From positions 182,786 to 246,785 of the forward strand of contig CAZKCG010000003.1 of NCBI GenBank assembly GCA_964551445.1: DNA of 64,000 nt, read 5' to 3'. Shown here one piece after another: positions 1 through 8,785 of the stretch. The notes below the pieces were generated by a model that was given only the letters and a program-made list of their open reading frames with translations, did not search any database and was not told where the DNA came from. Origin of the DNA: DAOPXV01 sp964551445 (GTDB taxonomy: Bacteria; Muiribacteriota; UBA9980). The position numbers were made by a program, and so were the translations under genes. Positions within the stretch are counted from its first letter, which is position 1. Every line of letters begins with the position of its first letter.

Positions 1-1
1 T

Positions 2-3000
2 TCAGTCGAATTAATATCGAAATTTTCAAAAGACGCCGATGCCGGTATAAATACTTTAGCGGCCATGATGCTATACGATCACGATAAAACAACGGCAGTA
101 AAAATAATTTCAGACGCGGTCAGAAATACATCTATGCTGCATTATGAACGAGACGAAGTACTCGATGTTTTATTGAATTTAAAATTTAAAAACGCCGCTG
201 TTAAAGACGCCATTGCTGCCGTTTTAAAATCTGAAAAATATGGTGAATTTAATTTTAAATTAATTAAGGCACTTGCGGTTTATGATGAAGACAAGGCGGC
301 GGAAATTATTATCGATATAATAAAAAAATATAGCAACGCCGGCTGGGACATCGTTGACAAGTTTGAAAAATGTTCGCGAAATATTTTGGAAAAGGTCATA
401 ATAAAAGGCCTCGAAGATAATGAAGGCGAGATCAAGGGGGATTCTATATACAAAGCCGGCATAAAATCATGCACCACGGCCGTCGATCTTTTATCAAAAA
501 TCGCCGGAACCGACCGTTACGATCACCTGAGAAAAAGAGCGGAAGTAGCGATCGCTAAAATTAAGATCAAAACCTCAAAAATGTCAATTATAGATGGTCT
601 CCAGACCCGCGAAACGGAAGTCCAAACCGCGGCGCTGAATAAAATTATTGAAACAGGTGACACAAGCCAGATAAAACTTGTGATAAACATGCTCGGTCAA
701 AACGAAGAGAATCAATATAACAACCTCTACAGCGTTATGAAAGTCCTTCCTTTAATGATAAAAAACGATGACACTGAATCGATAGCGCTTCTGACCGGTC
801 TAATGAAAGCGAAAAGCCCGCACATGAGAAAAAACGCCGCGAAACTTTTAAGAAAGCTAGGGTGGAAACCGCGAAACGAATCGGAAGCCGCGATCTTTTA
901 TATGGCGCTTGGAAATTATTTCGTATGTTCAAGGCTTGGAAAAAAAGTGATAAAAGAGGTAATTGAAGAGTTGAACGATCCTTTTTCTTATGTAAGATTA
1001 GATGCGTTTAAAACTTTAAGTTACTCTGAAGGAACCATGGTCATCGATCTGATAAATAAATTTATCGTCGATCCCGACTTGCAGCTTCGAACGGCCGCAT
1101 GTGATCTGACGGCGCAAAAAAAAGATATAGCTTATGCCCCGGCGTTTTTAAAAGCATTAAAAGGCGATGATGTTAAGATCCGATACATGGCGGCGAAGGA
1201 GCTTATCGATCTCAAATACAGGGAGGCAGTTCCTGCGTTGAAGGAATTTATTAAAACCCGCAGTTATTCTTCGATGCAGGAAATATCTTATGACAAAATG
1301 GATGCGATTGAAAAAAGTATCGCGAAGCTTGAAACCCAGGACAGCCAATCGATAATTTTGCTCCTGCGAGATCTCAAATCAGACGATTTTCCAGCTAAAA
1401 TAAGGGCTATCGAGGCTTTCACGCCGTTTAACGATAAGAGCGTCGAAATAATAATGGCAGGGCTTTTGAAAGATGATGAAATGATAAGGCGAAAGGCGGC
1501 GGAAGCGCTTAAGAGTTCCGGGTGGAAACCGTCGAACGATACCGACGAGGTATATTTTAATCTGGCCTCGAATAATTTTGAAAGCATAAAAAAAGATGAG
1601 GCCAAAACGATAAAAATCTTATCGGAAGAATTAGACAACGCCAAAACGCCAAATTTAAAACTTATTATTTTAAGGGGACTTAAAAAACTTAACGCCCTTT
1701 CGATCTCCGCTAAGATCATTAAACTTTTAAGGGACGACCCCTCGGTTCACGTCAAGATCGAAGCGATAGCCTCGCTCGGCGAACTCAAAGAAACGAACGC
1801 GGTAGAACTTATTATTGACGCACTCAAAAAACCGGTCCTGGCTTCTCATGCCGCGGAGGCGCTCGCTAAGATCAAAGATCCGAGGGCGGTATTGCCTTTG
1901 ATAGAAATTCTCAAAAGCGACAGTTCTTCAAAATGGGCTGCTACCAGAGCTCTGGGTGAATTAAATGACCCGCGCGCGATAAAGCCTTTAGAGGAATCGC
2001 TTGGCAATAAAGAAAGTCTGGATTCATTTTTCGGAATCGAAGCCTTGAAAAAGATGGGCGGCGGATCGAAAATTGACAACCTCGTAAATCTCCTGCATCA
2101 CAGACCCTGGAGTGATTTAAAAGACACGGTCGGCGAACTTAAAAAGCTTGGATGGAAACCGAAAAGCGACCGGGAAAAGGTCTCTTTTTATTTCGCGCTG
2201 CTCATAGGAAACGAATTTTTCAGAAGGCAATCAGGTATGCGCTATATTGGGCCTGAGGGCCGGCCGGATATACAGAATGTGCGTCCCGGAGCCTCGTTTT
2301 TTGTTATTCTGGATCAAAACATCACTAACGAAATCGAAGCTGTAAAAGAGCTTTCGGGCATAACTGATTCCGAATCGGTGTATATGCTCGTAAAACTTTT
2401 CGATAAACCGAAAGCAGATCCGGGGAAGCCGAAAGCTTATATCTTCGGGGCGAGAAGCATGGAAAATCTCGATATCGAGGGGCTCAAGCCCGTTGCCGCT
2501 TCCGCTCTGGCAAATATTAATACGAAACAGGCGCGGGAAGGCCTTATGATAGCGGTCAGGGATGAAAATTCCAGGGCCAGAAAAATAGCGGAAGATGCCA
2601 TTAAAAAGATCGGCAGTGAAATGGTTTCAGCGACGTCTGAAACGGTATTGAAAAAAATAGAGCTGGATTTTACTCCGATGGTCCTGGCTTTGAAGGATAA
2701 AGAAGAAAAAAACCGGAAAATCGCCGCCGAACAACTTGGAAAATTGGGTTGGAAGCCGAAAAACAATAATGAAAAGATAATTTACGCCCTTGTCAAAGGC
2801 GATGATTTTAATTCGATAGATTATAAAGATTCGGCTTATGAAGTGCTTATAGCCGAGGCGTACGATAAAAATTCAGCTCTGCGGATGTCCGCTGTCAAAG
2901 CTGTTTCAAAGATGAGGATATCGAATATCTTTGAGGTCATGCTTCCGTTTTTAAAAGATGAGGATCCTTACATAAAAGAAAACGCCTTTATCGCGATTTC

Positions 3001-5497
3001 AAAGATCAACGACGGGCGCATCCTCGAACCATTATTCAACTGTATTTTTGATAGAAATTACGGTTACGGAAACCTTTTAAATAATTTCGCCCGCATTAAA
3101 AATTCAAGGGTGCCCGATCACATAATTCCAATTCTATATTCGATCGATTATAGCGGCAGGCAGGAAATAGCCGGAGCGCTAAGGGGCGCGGGCTGGAAAC
3201 CCAAAAATATCGTCGATGGCGTTTTTTATTTTCTGATAGAACGCGAATACGGCGAACTCGAAAAGATGCGAAAACCTGCGTTGATGGTGCTTACGGACAT
3301 AGTAAACGACAAGAGTTCTCCGCTGCGCGAGGCTGCGATATCCGCCCTCGGAAAAATAAGACCCGTTACTTCGGATGCGGTCAGAACATTGATAACTAAT
3401 TTAAAGTCTGATGATTACAGCGTTAGACGCAATATCATAGAAGCGCTGGCGGCGGCGCGCGACAAACGATCGGTATACGCTCTTATGAAAATCGCGAAGA
3501 ACGAGAGATCTGACGATCGGAAATACGCCATTTCAGCGCTCGGCGAAATTGATTGCAGCGAACAGTTCGGTCTGCTTGCCGGATTTTTAAGTCATGAAAA
3601 TTGGGAAATACGAGTAAAGGCGGCTTCCGCGCTTGGCAAATTAAATGACAAAAGAGCCGTTAACCCGCTGATAAGATCTTTGAAGGACATAGACGATGAA
3701 GTGGTCGGCGCGGCGGCCGAAGCGATCGGACGGCTTAAAGCCAAAAATGCCGTGCCTGAATTATTGGCCGCTTTTAAGAAAGCCGTCAAAAAAGATGATG
3801 CTTCGGCTATCGAAAAAGCATGCAGGGCGCTTGGCGAACTCGGTTCAAAGGAAGCGGTTGAATTGATCGTAAAATGTCTGGACAGCAGACATGATAATAT
3901 AAGATATGCCGCCGAAACCGCCCTTGGTTCGATCGGCGATCCAATTGCCGTCGCCGCGCTTTTAAAAAGGCTTAAAAACCGGGATTTTTATGAAAGAAAA
4001 TATTCGGTCGAGGCTCTTGGAAAAATTAAAGACAAAACAGCCCTGCCGGATATTACAAAATTATTGAACGACGGTGATTCCCGCGTCGCGGAAGCCGCCC
4101 TGAAAGCGGTCATCGGATTCGAAGATGAAAAAAAATCCGTCGAAGCGGTAAACATCTTAAGATCGGGCCGCTATTATGATCTAAGCAAGCTCGACGCCCG
4201 GGACTTTTCAAATATAAAATATACTTCCGCGGTCGAGATACTGGCTCCTGTTTTAAAGGACGATAGTTTCAAAAATCGCGCGAAGGCCGCTGAAATTCTT
4301 CATAAGATCGGGTGGATGGCGCCTAACGCAATTCAAAATAAATTTTATCTTTTCGCGCGGTCCGATCATGGAAACCTGATGAAATCAGACCATGAAGAAC
4401 TGGCCGAATTTTTAATAGAACAGGCTTCAAACGGAGACGAAGAAATTAAAAACAACGCGATAAAAACGCTTGGAAAACTGAGATCAAAAAAAGCCTTTGA
4501 ATACCTTATGGACCGGGCGGGCGGCGGGTATTATTCATATGATACATCCCTTTCGGCTATCGATGTGATCGCTCAAAATCCTCAACCGGCAATGGAAGAC
4601 GGCCTCATTAAAATGTTTTTGAATAATTCTGATACTCTCAAAAAACAAAAAATAGCTGAAGCGTTATCAAAAATAGCGGACATTAAAAACCGGGATTTTT
4701 ATTTCAAACTTTGCGGCGATAAAGATCCCGTCGTTAGAATGCATTCCGCCAAAATTTCCGGAGAAATAAGAGATTCGGAGGCCGTCGAATTATTAACAAA
4801 AATGGCGATAGAAGATCCCGAGGCCTACGTTCAAAAAACCTGCGTAAAAACTATGGTTAAAATTGGAAAAGGCGGCTCGCCCGAACTTGTGGATATCCTT
4901 TTAAGATCAGCCGATCCTGAGTTAAGAGCCGCAGCCGCGATATTGATCTCGAATTTAAAATATAAAAATATGTCATCTGATCTTGTAAAACTGTTTCGTG
5001 ACGGGTCCGCGGACGTCAGAAAAAAAGCCGCGGACGCGCTCGAAGGCCTGAAGTGGACGCCGGCTGATACAATAGAAGCAGCTTTTTACGGTTTCGCCGC
5101 AAACCGCACGGAAGAGATATCAACCGATGAAAAATTGAAGATATTGGCCGGCGAACTGTATAATGAAAATTCAAGCATAAAAACCGATCTGATAAATTAT
5201 CTCGGTATGATAAAAAATCCGATCGTTGGTGAAAATCTTATTGAACTCGTTAATTCAAAAGACCATGGCGTTCAGATCGCAGCCATCGAAACTCTCGGAA
5301 AAATTCATGAAAAAAGAGCGAAACCGGCTCTGGTTCAATTGCTTGAATCTATCGAGCCAAAACCGGCAACGAAAATTAACAAGTATATTGAATGGGAAAA
5401 TGAACTATCCGTCGGAAATTTTCTCGGTATCGCCAGAACGCATCGCCTGAAATTGTTTATAATTAACGCTTTGCGGGAAATTAACGGCAAGAATTAG
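2..5497 (+). CDS. Giant HEAT-repeat protein, 5' end outside window
   Basis: The first ATG is at 65, but the same frame is open back to base 2 without a stop or Shine-Dalgarno site, so the window most likely holds only the 3' part of the gene. At least 1810 residues are visible. They are built almost entirely of about 30-residue HEAT/PBS-lyase-type helical repeats (for example DPRAVLPLIEIL, DKRAVNPLIRSL). A second, longer period is superimposed. A GWKP-type module (LGWKP or SGWKP, then a Y/F-hydrophobic-A/L-x-G stretch) recurs near residues 265, 485, 695, 894 and 1042, with degenerate copies near 1415 (IGWMAP) and 1662 (LKWTP). HEAT solenoids are generally protein-binding scaffolds, and no catalytic domain is visible here. 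The partner is unknown. An imperfect terminator follows the stop codon. Confidence 0.9.
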   Translation, partial: SVELISKFSKDADAGINTLAAMMLYDHDKTTAVKIISDAVRNTSMLHYERDEVLDVLLNLKFKNAAVKDAIAAVLKSEKYGEFNFKLIKALAVYDEDKAAEIIIDIIKKYSNAGWDIVDKFEKCSRNILEKVIIKGLEDNEGEIKGDSIYKAGIKSCTTAVDLLSKIAGTDRYDHLRKRAEVAIAKIKIKTSKMSIIDGLQTRETEVQTAALNKIIETGDTSQIKLVINMLGQNEENQYNNLYSVMKVLPLMIKNDDTESIALLTGLMKAKSPHMRKNAAKLLRKLGWKPRNESEAAIFYMALGNYFVCSRLGKKVIKEVIEELNDPFSYVRLDAFKTLSYSEGTMVIDLINKFIVDPDLQLRTAACDLTAQKKDIAYAPAFLKALKGDDVKIRYMAAKELIDLKYREAVPALKEFIKTRSYSSMQEISYDKMDAIEKSIAKLETQDSQSIILLLRDLKSDDFPAKIRAIEAFTPFNDKSVEIIMAGLLKDDEMIRRKAAEALKSSGWKPSNDTDEVYFNLASNNFESIKKDEAKTIKILSEELDNAKTPNLKLIILRGLKKLNALSISAKIIKLLRDDPSVHVKIEAIASLGELKETNAVELIIDALKKPVLASHAAEALAKIKDPRAVLPLIEILKSDSSSKWAATRALGELNDPRAIKPLEESLGNKESLDSFFGIEALKKMGGGSKIDNLVNLLHHRPWSDLKDTVGELKKLGWKPKSDREKVSFYFALLIGNEFFRRQSGMRYIGPEGRPDIQNVRPGASFFVILDQNITNEIEAVKELSGITDSESVYMLVKLFDKPKADPGKPKAYIFGARSMENLDIEGLKPVAASALANINTKQAREGLMIAVRDENSRARKIAEDAIKKIGSEMVSATSETVLKKIELDFTPMVLALKDKEEKNRKIAAEQLGKLGWKPKNNNEKIIYALVKGDDFNSIDYKDSAYEVLIAEAYDKNSALRMSAVKAVSKMRISNIFEVMLPFLKDEDPYIKENAFIAISKINDGRILEPLFNCIFDRNYGYGNLLNNFARIKNSRVPDHIIPILYSIDYSGRQEIAGALRGAGWKPKNIVDGVFYFLIEREYGELEKMRKPALMVLTDIVNDKSSPLREAAISALGKIRPVTSDAVRTLITNLKSDDYSVRRNIIEALAAARDKRSVYALMKIAKNERSDDRKYAISALGEIDCSEQFGLLAGFLSHENWEIRVKAASALGKLNDKRAVNPLIRSLKDIDDEVVGAAAEAIGRLKAKNAVPELLAAFKKAVKKDDASAIEKACRALGELGSKEAVELIVKCLDSRHDNIRYAAETALGSIGDPIAVAALLKRLKNRDFYERKYSVEALGKIKDKTALPDITKLLNDGDSRVAEAALKAVIGFEDEKKSVEAVNILRSGRYYDLSKLDARDFSNIKYTSAVEILAPVLKDDSFKNRAKAAEILHKIGWMAPNAIQNKFYLFARSDHGNLMKSDHEELAEFLIEQASNGDEEIKNNAIKTLGKLRSKKAFEYLMDRAGGGYYSYDTSLSAIDVIAQNPQPAMEDGLIKMFLNNSDTLKKQKIAEALSKIADIKNRDFYFKLCGDKDPVVRMHSAKISGEIRDSEAVELLTKMAIEDPEAYVQKTCVKTMVKIGKGGSPELVDILLRSADPELRAAAAILISNLKYKNMSSDLVKLFRDGSADVRKKAADALEGLKWTPADTIEAAFYGFAANRTEEISTDEKLKILAGELYNENSSIKTDLINYLGMIKNPIVGENLIELVNSKDHGVQIAAIETLGKIHEKRAKPALVQLLESIEPKPATKINKYIEWENELSVGNFLGIARTHRLKLFIINALREINGKN

Positions 5498-5502
5498 GTA
5501 AA

Positions 5503-5542
5503 AAGGGCCGCCCTCATAATACAGAGGGAAGGCTCTTTTTTA
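5503..5542 (+). terminator. Rho-independent terminator after the HEAT-repeat gene
   Basis: An imperfect inverted repeat (AGGGCC..CCCTC paired with GAGGG..GGCTCT) starts five bases after the stop codon and runs into a T-tract. It separates the HEAT gene from the STN-domain gene downstream. Confidence 0.65.
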
Positions 5543-5609
5543 TCCTTACACTAGCTTCCTGTTCACACTTATCCGAATCGAAAACAGCAGCTCGGACACG
5601 GTCCTTGAT

Positions 5610-6308
5610 ATGGCCGAATTTCAAAATTTCGAGGAGATAGTTAAATTATTAAGGGACGCCGGGGCAAAAAAAGGAAAGTTCAAAAACAGTAATTTTGCCG
5701 TAATTCCATCGGAAACGGTAAGCGTCATGCCGCCTCCCGTTAAAGTTTCATCACAACCCGGCCGCTCCGATGAATTTATATCTATCGTCACGGCAAGCGC
5801 CGGAACCGGCGTTCACGACGTCTTAAAAACTATCGCGATACAGGCGCATGTGAATATAATTCTTTGCGGCTGCGGCGAAAACAAGGTCAATATTTCCTTA
5901 AAAGACGCTTTTTATGAGGATGCCCTGAAAACCGTTTCTAAAAGCGGCGGGCTGATAATGAAAAAAGACTCCAATGTATATATTTTTTCACCCGAAAAAC
6001 CCCCGGCAGAAGCAGAAATTGAAAGATCACGCACGGGCCGCATAATATCGGAAGAACAGGGCAACTCAAACGGACCGCAAAGCGAATATGTTTCTTTGAG
6101 AACCAGCGGCAACTGCGATATAAGAAGCGTAATTGAAGCGGTCGGAAAGTCCGCGGGATCAACGATCGTTCTCGAAAGGACGGTCGCGGGAACGGTGAAT
6201 TTGCAGATCAAGGACGTATATTACGAAACTGCTTTAAAGATACTGGCCGAAAATAACGGGCTTGTCATGTCAAGATCCGGCGGCATTTTTAAATTCGGAA
6301 AAAAATAA
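5610..6308 (+). CDS. Protein with two STN (secretin/TonB short N-terminal) domains
   Basis: The protein has 232 residues with two similar modules near residues 60-130 and 150-230. Each has the pattern of secretin/TonB short N-terminal or PilQ-type domains: a hydrophobic strand, then VNISLKDAFYEDAL or VNLQIKDVYYETAL, then a GLIM/GLVM strand. Such domains normally sit in the periplasm at the N-terminus of outer-membrane secretins or TonB receptors. Here there is no barrel and no signal peptide. The ATG at 5610 has no convincing Shine-Dalgarno site, and the frame stays open upstream to 5520 without another good start. The N-terminus may therefore be decayed or wrongly inferred. The two tandem modules are clear, but the role is unknown. 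Confidence 0.65.
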   Translation: MAEFQNFEEIVKLLRDAGAKKGKFKNSNFAVIPSETVSVMPPPVKVSSQPGRSDEFISIVTASAGTGVHDVLKTIAIQAHVNIILCGCGENKVNISLKDAFYEDALKTVSKSGGLIMKKDSNVYIFSPEKPPAEAEIERSRTGRIISEEQGNSNGPQSEYVSLRTSGNCDIRSVIEAVGKSAGSTIVLERTVAGTVNLQIKDVYYETALKILAENNGLVMSRSGGIFKFGKK

Positions 6309-6321
6309 AACTTAAGGTAAT

Positions 6322-6350
6322 TTCAAAAAAGCTCAAAAAAATGTTATAAT
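6322..6350 (+). promoter_or_regulatory. Promoter of the Imm17-like gene
   Basis: TATAAT at 6345-6350 is preceded by TG one base upstream (extended -10). TTCAAA lies 17 bases further upstream as a weak -35. It sits 43 bases before the start codon. Confidence 0.5.
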
Positions 6351-6392
6351 TACAAGCGATCAATATACTAATAGTTCTGAAAAGGAGATAGC

Positions 6393-6665
6393 ATGGGAGG
6401 ATTTTCAGCGCTTATCGGCATCTTCGTATTAGTTTGCGCGGCAATGGATCAGGACTGGTTCATGCAGAGCCGTAAGGCTCAATACTTCGTGAATGTCTTC
6501 GGCAGAAACGGCGCGCGGATCTTCTACGGCATCATCGGCGTGTTTTTTATAGTCCTGGGGCTTTGCGGTATCGCCGGCGTAATCGATTTGTCGAAGACCG
6601 GCCGCGGAGGGCGAAGAGACAAACCGGCTCAAACGATAGAAATAGAATCCACTGGAAAAAGATGA
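6393..6665 (+). CDS. Imm17-like small membrane protein
   Basis: This 90-residue protein has two hydrophobic segments (about residues 4-18 and 45-66) flanking a polar stretch containing DWFMQSRKAQYFV and GRNGARIF. That arrangement resembles the small Imm17 (immunity protein 17) family as I remember it; no search was run. The start is supported by AAAGGAGAT seven bases before the ATG. The C-terminus is a short charged tail. Immunity proteins of this kind usually sit beside polymorphic toxins, but no toxin is seen within the window. The gene is either an orphan immunity gene or a small membrane protein with another role. Confidence 0.6.
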   Translation: MGGFSALIGIFVLVCAAMDQDWFMQSRKAQYFVNVFGRNGARIFYGIIGVFFIVLGLCGIAGVIDLSKTGRGGRRDKPAQTIEIESTGKR

Positions 6666-6792
6666 GCCGGCTGATCGTGCCATTTTGTCAGTGCCCGTGA
6701 AGTACCCGACCCCGGTAAAACCCGGTAAATTCAGGTATAAAAAACTAACGAAAATCATCATTCGCCACTCAAATTTTCCACCTAAAAAGCAC

Positions 6793-6821
6793 TTGACAAA
6801 CCGCATGAAATAAGGTAAAAT
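6793..6821 (+). promoter_or_regulatory. Promoter of tRNA-Gly
   Basis: TTGACA at 6793-6798, a 17-base spacer, then TAAAAT at 6816-6821. It ends 21 bases before the tRNA. Confidence 0.8.
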
Positions 6822-6842
6822 AGGCTGAAACCTATTGAAATC

Positions 6843-6913
6843 GCGGGAATAACTCAGTGGTAGAGTAGCGGCTTCCCAAGCCGCCTGCGCGGGTTCGATC
6901 CCCGTTTCCCGCT
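6843..6913 (+). tRNA. tRNA-Gly (anticodon CCC)
   Basis: A full cloverleaf can be drawn in 71 nt. The acceptor stem is GCGGGAA/TTCCCGC with discriminator T, and the D-arm is ACTC/GAGT. The anticodon stem GCGGC/GCCGC holds loop TTCCCAA, so the anticodon is CCC and reads GGG. The variable loop is CTGC. The T-arm is GCGGG/CCCGT around TTCGATC, with one G-U pair. The 3' CCA is not encoded. The gene stands alone between its own promoter and terminator. Confidence 0.96.
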
Positions 6914-6921
6914 CTAACTGA

Positions 6922-6960
6922 ATCGCCCGGAACTGAAAGGTTTCGGGCGATCTTACTTTT
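6922..6960 (+). terminator. Terminator of tRNA-Gly
   Basis: A perfect ATCGCCCG/CGGGCGAT stem, extended inward by AAC/GTT, is followed by TTACTTTT. It starts nine bases after the tRNA. Confidence 0.85.
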
Positions 6961-7041
6961 AATGACGAAAAGTTATATTATAACGGAACCATTTGCTTCA
7001 TAAGATCAAAAAAGTATTAAGCTTAATATAGGAGGCCTGAT

Positions 7042-7263
7042 TTGGAACAATTCAAAAGAGTGACTTTTGATTCTCAAATAATGGGCGGACAGGCGTGCAT
7101 CAGAGGCATGAGGATACCGGTGTCGCTTCTGGTAAATCTCGTCGCGAACGGAATGACCAATGAACAGATTATTGAAGAATATCCAAGCATTGAAGCCGAG
7201 GACATAAAAGAATCTCTTCAATATGCGGCCTGGCTGGCATCTGACACTCTTCGTTCCGCTTAG
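7042..7263 (+). CDS. DUF433-family putative antitoxin
   Basis: This 73-residue protein has the typical DUF433 pattern: an N-terminal strand, GGQACIRGMRIPVSLLVNL, then a short helix-turn-helix-like stretch (NGMTNEQIIEEYPSIEAEDI), ending in an Ala-rich helix. The start is TTG, chosen because AGGAGG lies seven bases upstream and the family alignment begins here. The DUF5615 PIN-like gene follows after eight bases, so the two are co-transcribed. In the VapB-like DUF433/DUF5615 pairs known from many bacteria, this member is the presumed DNA-binding antitoxin. Toxin-antitoxin function is inferred from family and context. Confidence 0.85.
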   Translation: MEQFKRVTFDSQIMGGQACIRGMRIPVSLLVNLVANGMTNEQIIEEYPSIEAEDIKESLQYAAWLASDTLRSA

Positions 7264-7271
7264 AGGCGCTT

Positions 7272-7643
7272 ATGAAATTTATAACCGATATGGGTATTTC
7301 AAATACAACTGTCAAATGGCTGAGAAGTATCGGACACGATGCCATCCATCTTCGCGATCAGGGACTTGAACGCTCTTCTGATTTTGATATTATAAAAAAA
7401 GCGCAAACTGAAAAAAGGATAATAATTACATGCGATCTTGATTTTGGATCGATAATGGCTTATACATCTGACGTTTCGCCAGGCATAATTATTTTGAGAC
7501 TGAAAAACGAGACTCCGGCTAACGTGAATAAGAGGATTGCTAAAGTATTTGAGCAATCGTCAGACTGTCTTGACGGAAGTTCTATAATAATAGTAGAAGA
7601 ATCCTTTCACAGGATCAGAAAACTTCCTATTGTAAGAGCATAG
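7272..7643 (+). CDS. DUF5615 PIN-like putative toxin
   Basis: This 123-residue protein of the DUF5615/PIN-like type has the acidic residues expected of the nuclease fold: an N-terminal KFITDMGIS strand, then HLRDQGLERSSDFDI and ITCDLDFGSI. The family usually begins with FL.DENL at the N-terminus; here it reads FITDMGIS, so one acidic position of the usual pair (D-E) is lost and activity could be reduced. It follows the DUF433 gene by eight bases. By analogy with VapC it would be an RNase held in check by the upstream protein. Confidence 0.82.
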   Translation: MKFITDMGISNTTVKWLRSIGHDAIHLRDQGLERSSDFDIIKKAQTEKRIIITCDLDFGSIMAYTSDVSPGIIILRLKNETPANVNKRIAKVFEQSSDCLDGSSIIIVEESFHRIRKLPIVRA

Positions 7644-7649
7644 AAAAAA

Positions 7650-8378
7650 TTAAAACTGCACTTTTTTCAATCCGAATTTCGAGATGATGCGGTCCACGAG
7701 CTCCAGCCTTTCAAGATCTTTTATGTAGTTATCGAAGTTGTGCGTGTCGGAACCGGTTGAGACCTTGATGCCGTTTCGCTCGAGTGCGTTGAAAAAAGCC
7801 GATACTTGCGGGTTGTCGCCGCCGGAGAGATAATGGTCGAAGGGGTCGCCGTTTCTTAAGCCGTAATTGAATTCCCAGAAAATATCGTTTGCGCGCATGA
7901 AATTTATCATGCTTTCGAGCGAGTTGAATTTTTCGTTGTCGGAGTTTAAAAAAGCCGCGTCCGTGTGAGCGAGGCCGACGGGACATTTGATATTTTTAAC
8001 GGTTTCTTCGAGGCGCGCGATATCGGTCTCGGCCGGGAAGTATTCGATATATTCGAAAAGAAGGTAGTCGAGCCTTGCGGCGGCTTCGAAATCGAATTTT
8101 TTGAAAACTTCAGGAAATCTGTTCAGGTGCATTTCCAGGCCGCAGAGGACTTTTATGTCGCCGGCGTAGATCGATCTCAGTTCGCTGATATCTTCTATAT
8201 AGGCGTTTAATTTTTGGGGTTCGATCGAGCGGCATTTTTTGGTGTTGTAATGATCGGTTATGCCTATGACCGAAATTTTATGTTCTATCGCGGCTTCTAT
8301 TATCTTTTCGGGAGCGTATTTTCCGTCCGACCAGCTGGTGTGGTTATGAAGATCGGATCTAGCGTTCAAGTTTTGCAT
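7650..8378 (-). CDS. PHP-domain metal-dependent phosphoesterase
   Basis: This 242-residue protein carries the PHP metal-site motifs in order: DLHNHTSWSDG (H-x-H) near residue 8, GITDHYN near 40, GLEMH near 80, AHTDAAF near 140 and TGSDTHNFDNY near 215. These are the residues that bind the di- or trinuclear metal centre in PHP proteins such as HisK-type histidinol phosphatase. No polymerase or nucleotidyltransferase domain is attached. The true substrate cannot be read from the sequence and there are no his genes nearby. The gene lies 39 bases downstream of the small ORF at 8418-8612, so the two probably form an operon. It ends seven bases from the convergent DUF5615 stop. Confidence 0.85.
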   Translation of the reverse strand: MQNLNARSDLHNHTSWSDGKYAPEKIIEAAIEHKISVIGITDHYNTKKCRSIEPQKLNAYIEDISELRSIYAGDIKVLCGLEMHLNRFPEVFKKFDFEAAARLDYLLFEYIEYFPAETDIARLEETVKNIKCPVGLAHTDAAFLNSDNEKFNSLESMINFMRANDIFWEFNYGLRNGDPFDHYLSGGDNPQVSAFFNALERNGIKVSTGSDTHNFDNYIKDLERLELVDRIISKFGLKKVQF

Positions 8379-8417
8379 ATCGCGGCTTCTCCTGTTTTTA
8401 TGGTTATACCTTTAATT

Positions 8418-8612
8418 TTATTTCCCGGTTTCGTCGTTTTTATGGGCCAGCACCAGAAGGCGCGAACCGCTGGCGTAGATCGTGTATTTATCTATGATCC
8501 AGCCTTTTTCGATCAGATCGTTCATAAATATCGACGGTTTTTTGAACGCGGTTGGTTCGCCTGTCGACCCGTCTTCAAAGGGATACAACACGAAATCAAA
8601 AGCTTTCTGCAT
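8418..8612 (-). CDS. Small conserved-looking protein, DUF4177-like
   Basis: A 64-residue soluble protein. The central FMNDLIEKGWIIDKY followed by a LLVLAHK strand resembles the small DUF4177-type fold, where a helix ending in GW is followed by a beta hairpin. This resemblance is weak and I do not claim a function. A purine-rich GGCGGGCGG lies just upstream of the ATG. An extended -10 element (TGATATAAT on the minus strand, about 8654-8659) precedes it. Confidence 0.55.
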   Translation of the reverse strand: MQKAFDFVLYPFEDGSTGEPTAFKKPSIFMNDLIEKGWIIDKYTIYASGSRLLVLAHKNDETGK

Positions 8613-8785
8613 TTTTACCGCCCGCCTTATAATTAAGAATTTTAACTTAAAATATTATATCACACTTTTATAGAATTTTTAAAGCTATAAATTTTGATCT
8701 GGATGTCTTTACTGTCTGCGGCAGCTTCATATTCACCAGCTGTGTAAAAAGTGTGTAAATTTTATAGATTTATCGCTCGTTCATC

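Noticed and set aside
8214..8636. 140-codon plus-strand frame opposite the PHP gene
   Set aside because: Antisense shadow of the PHP and small ORF; no features.
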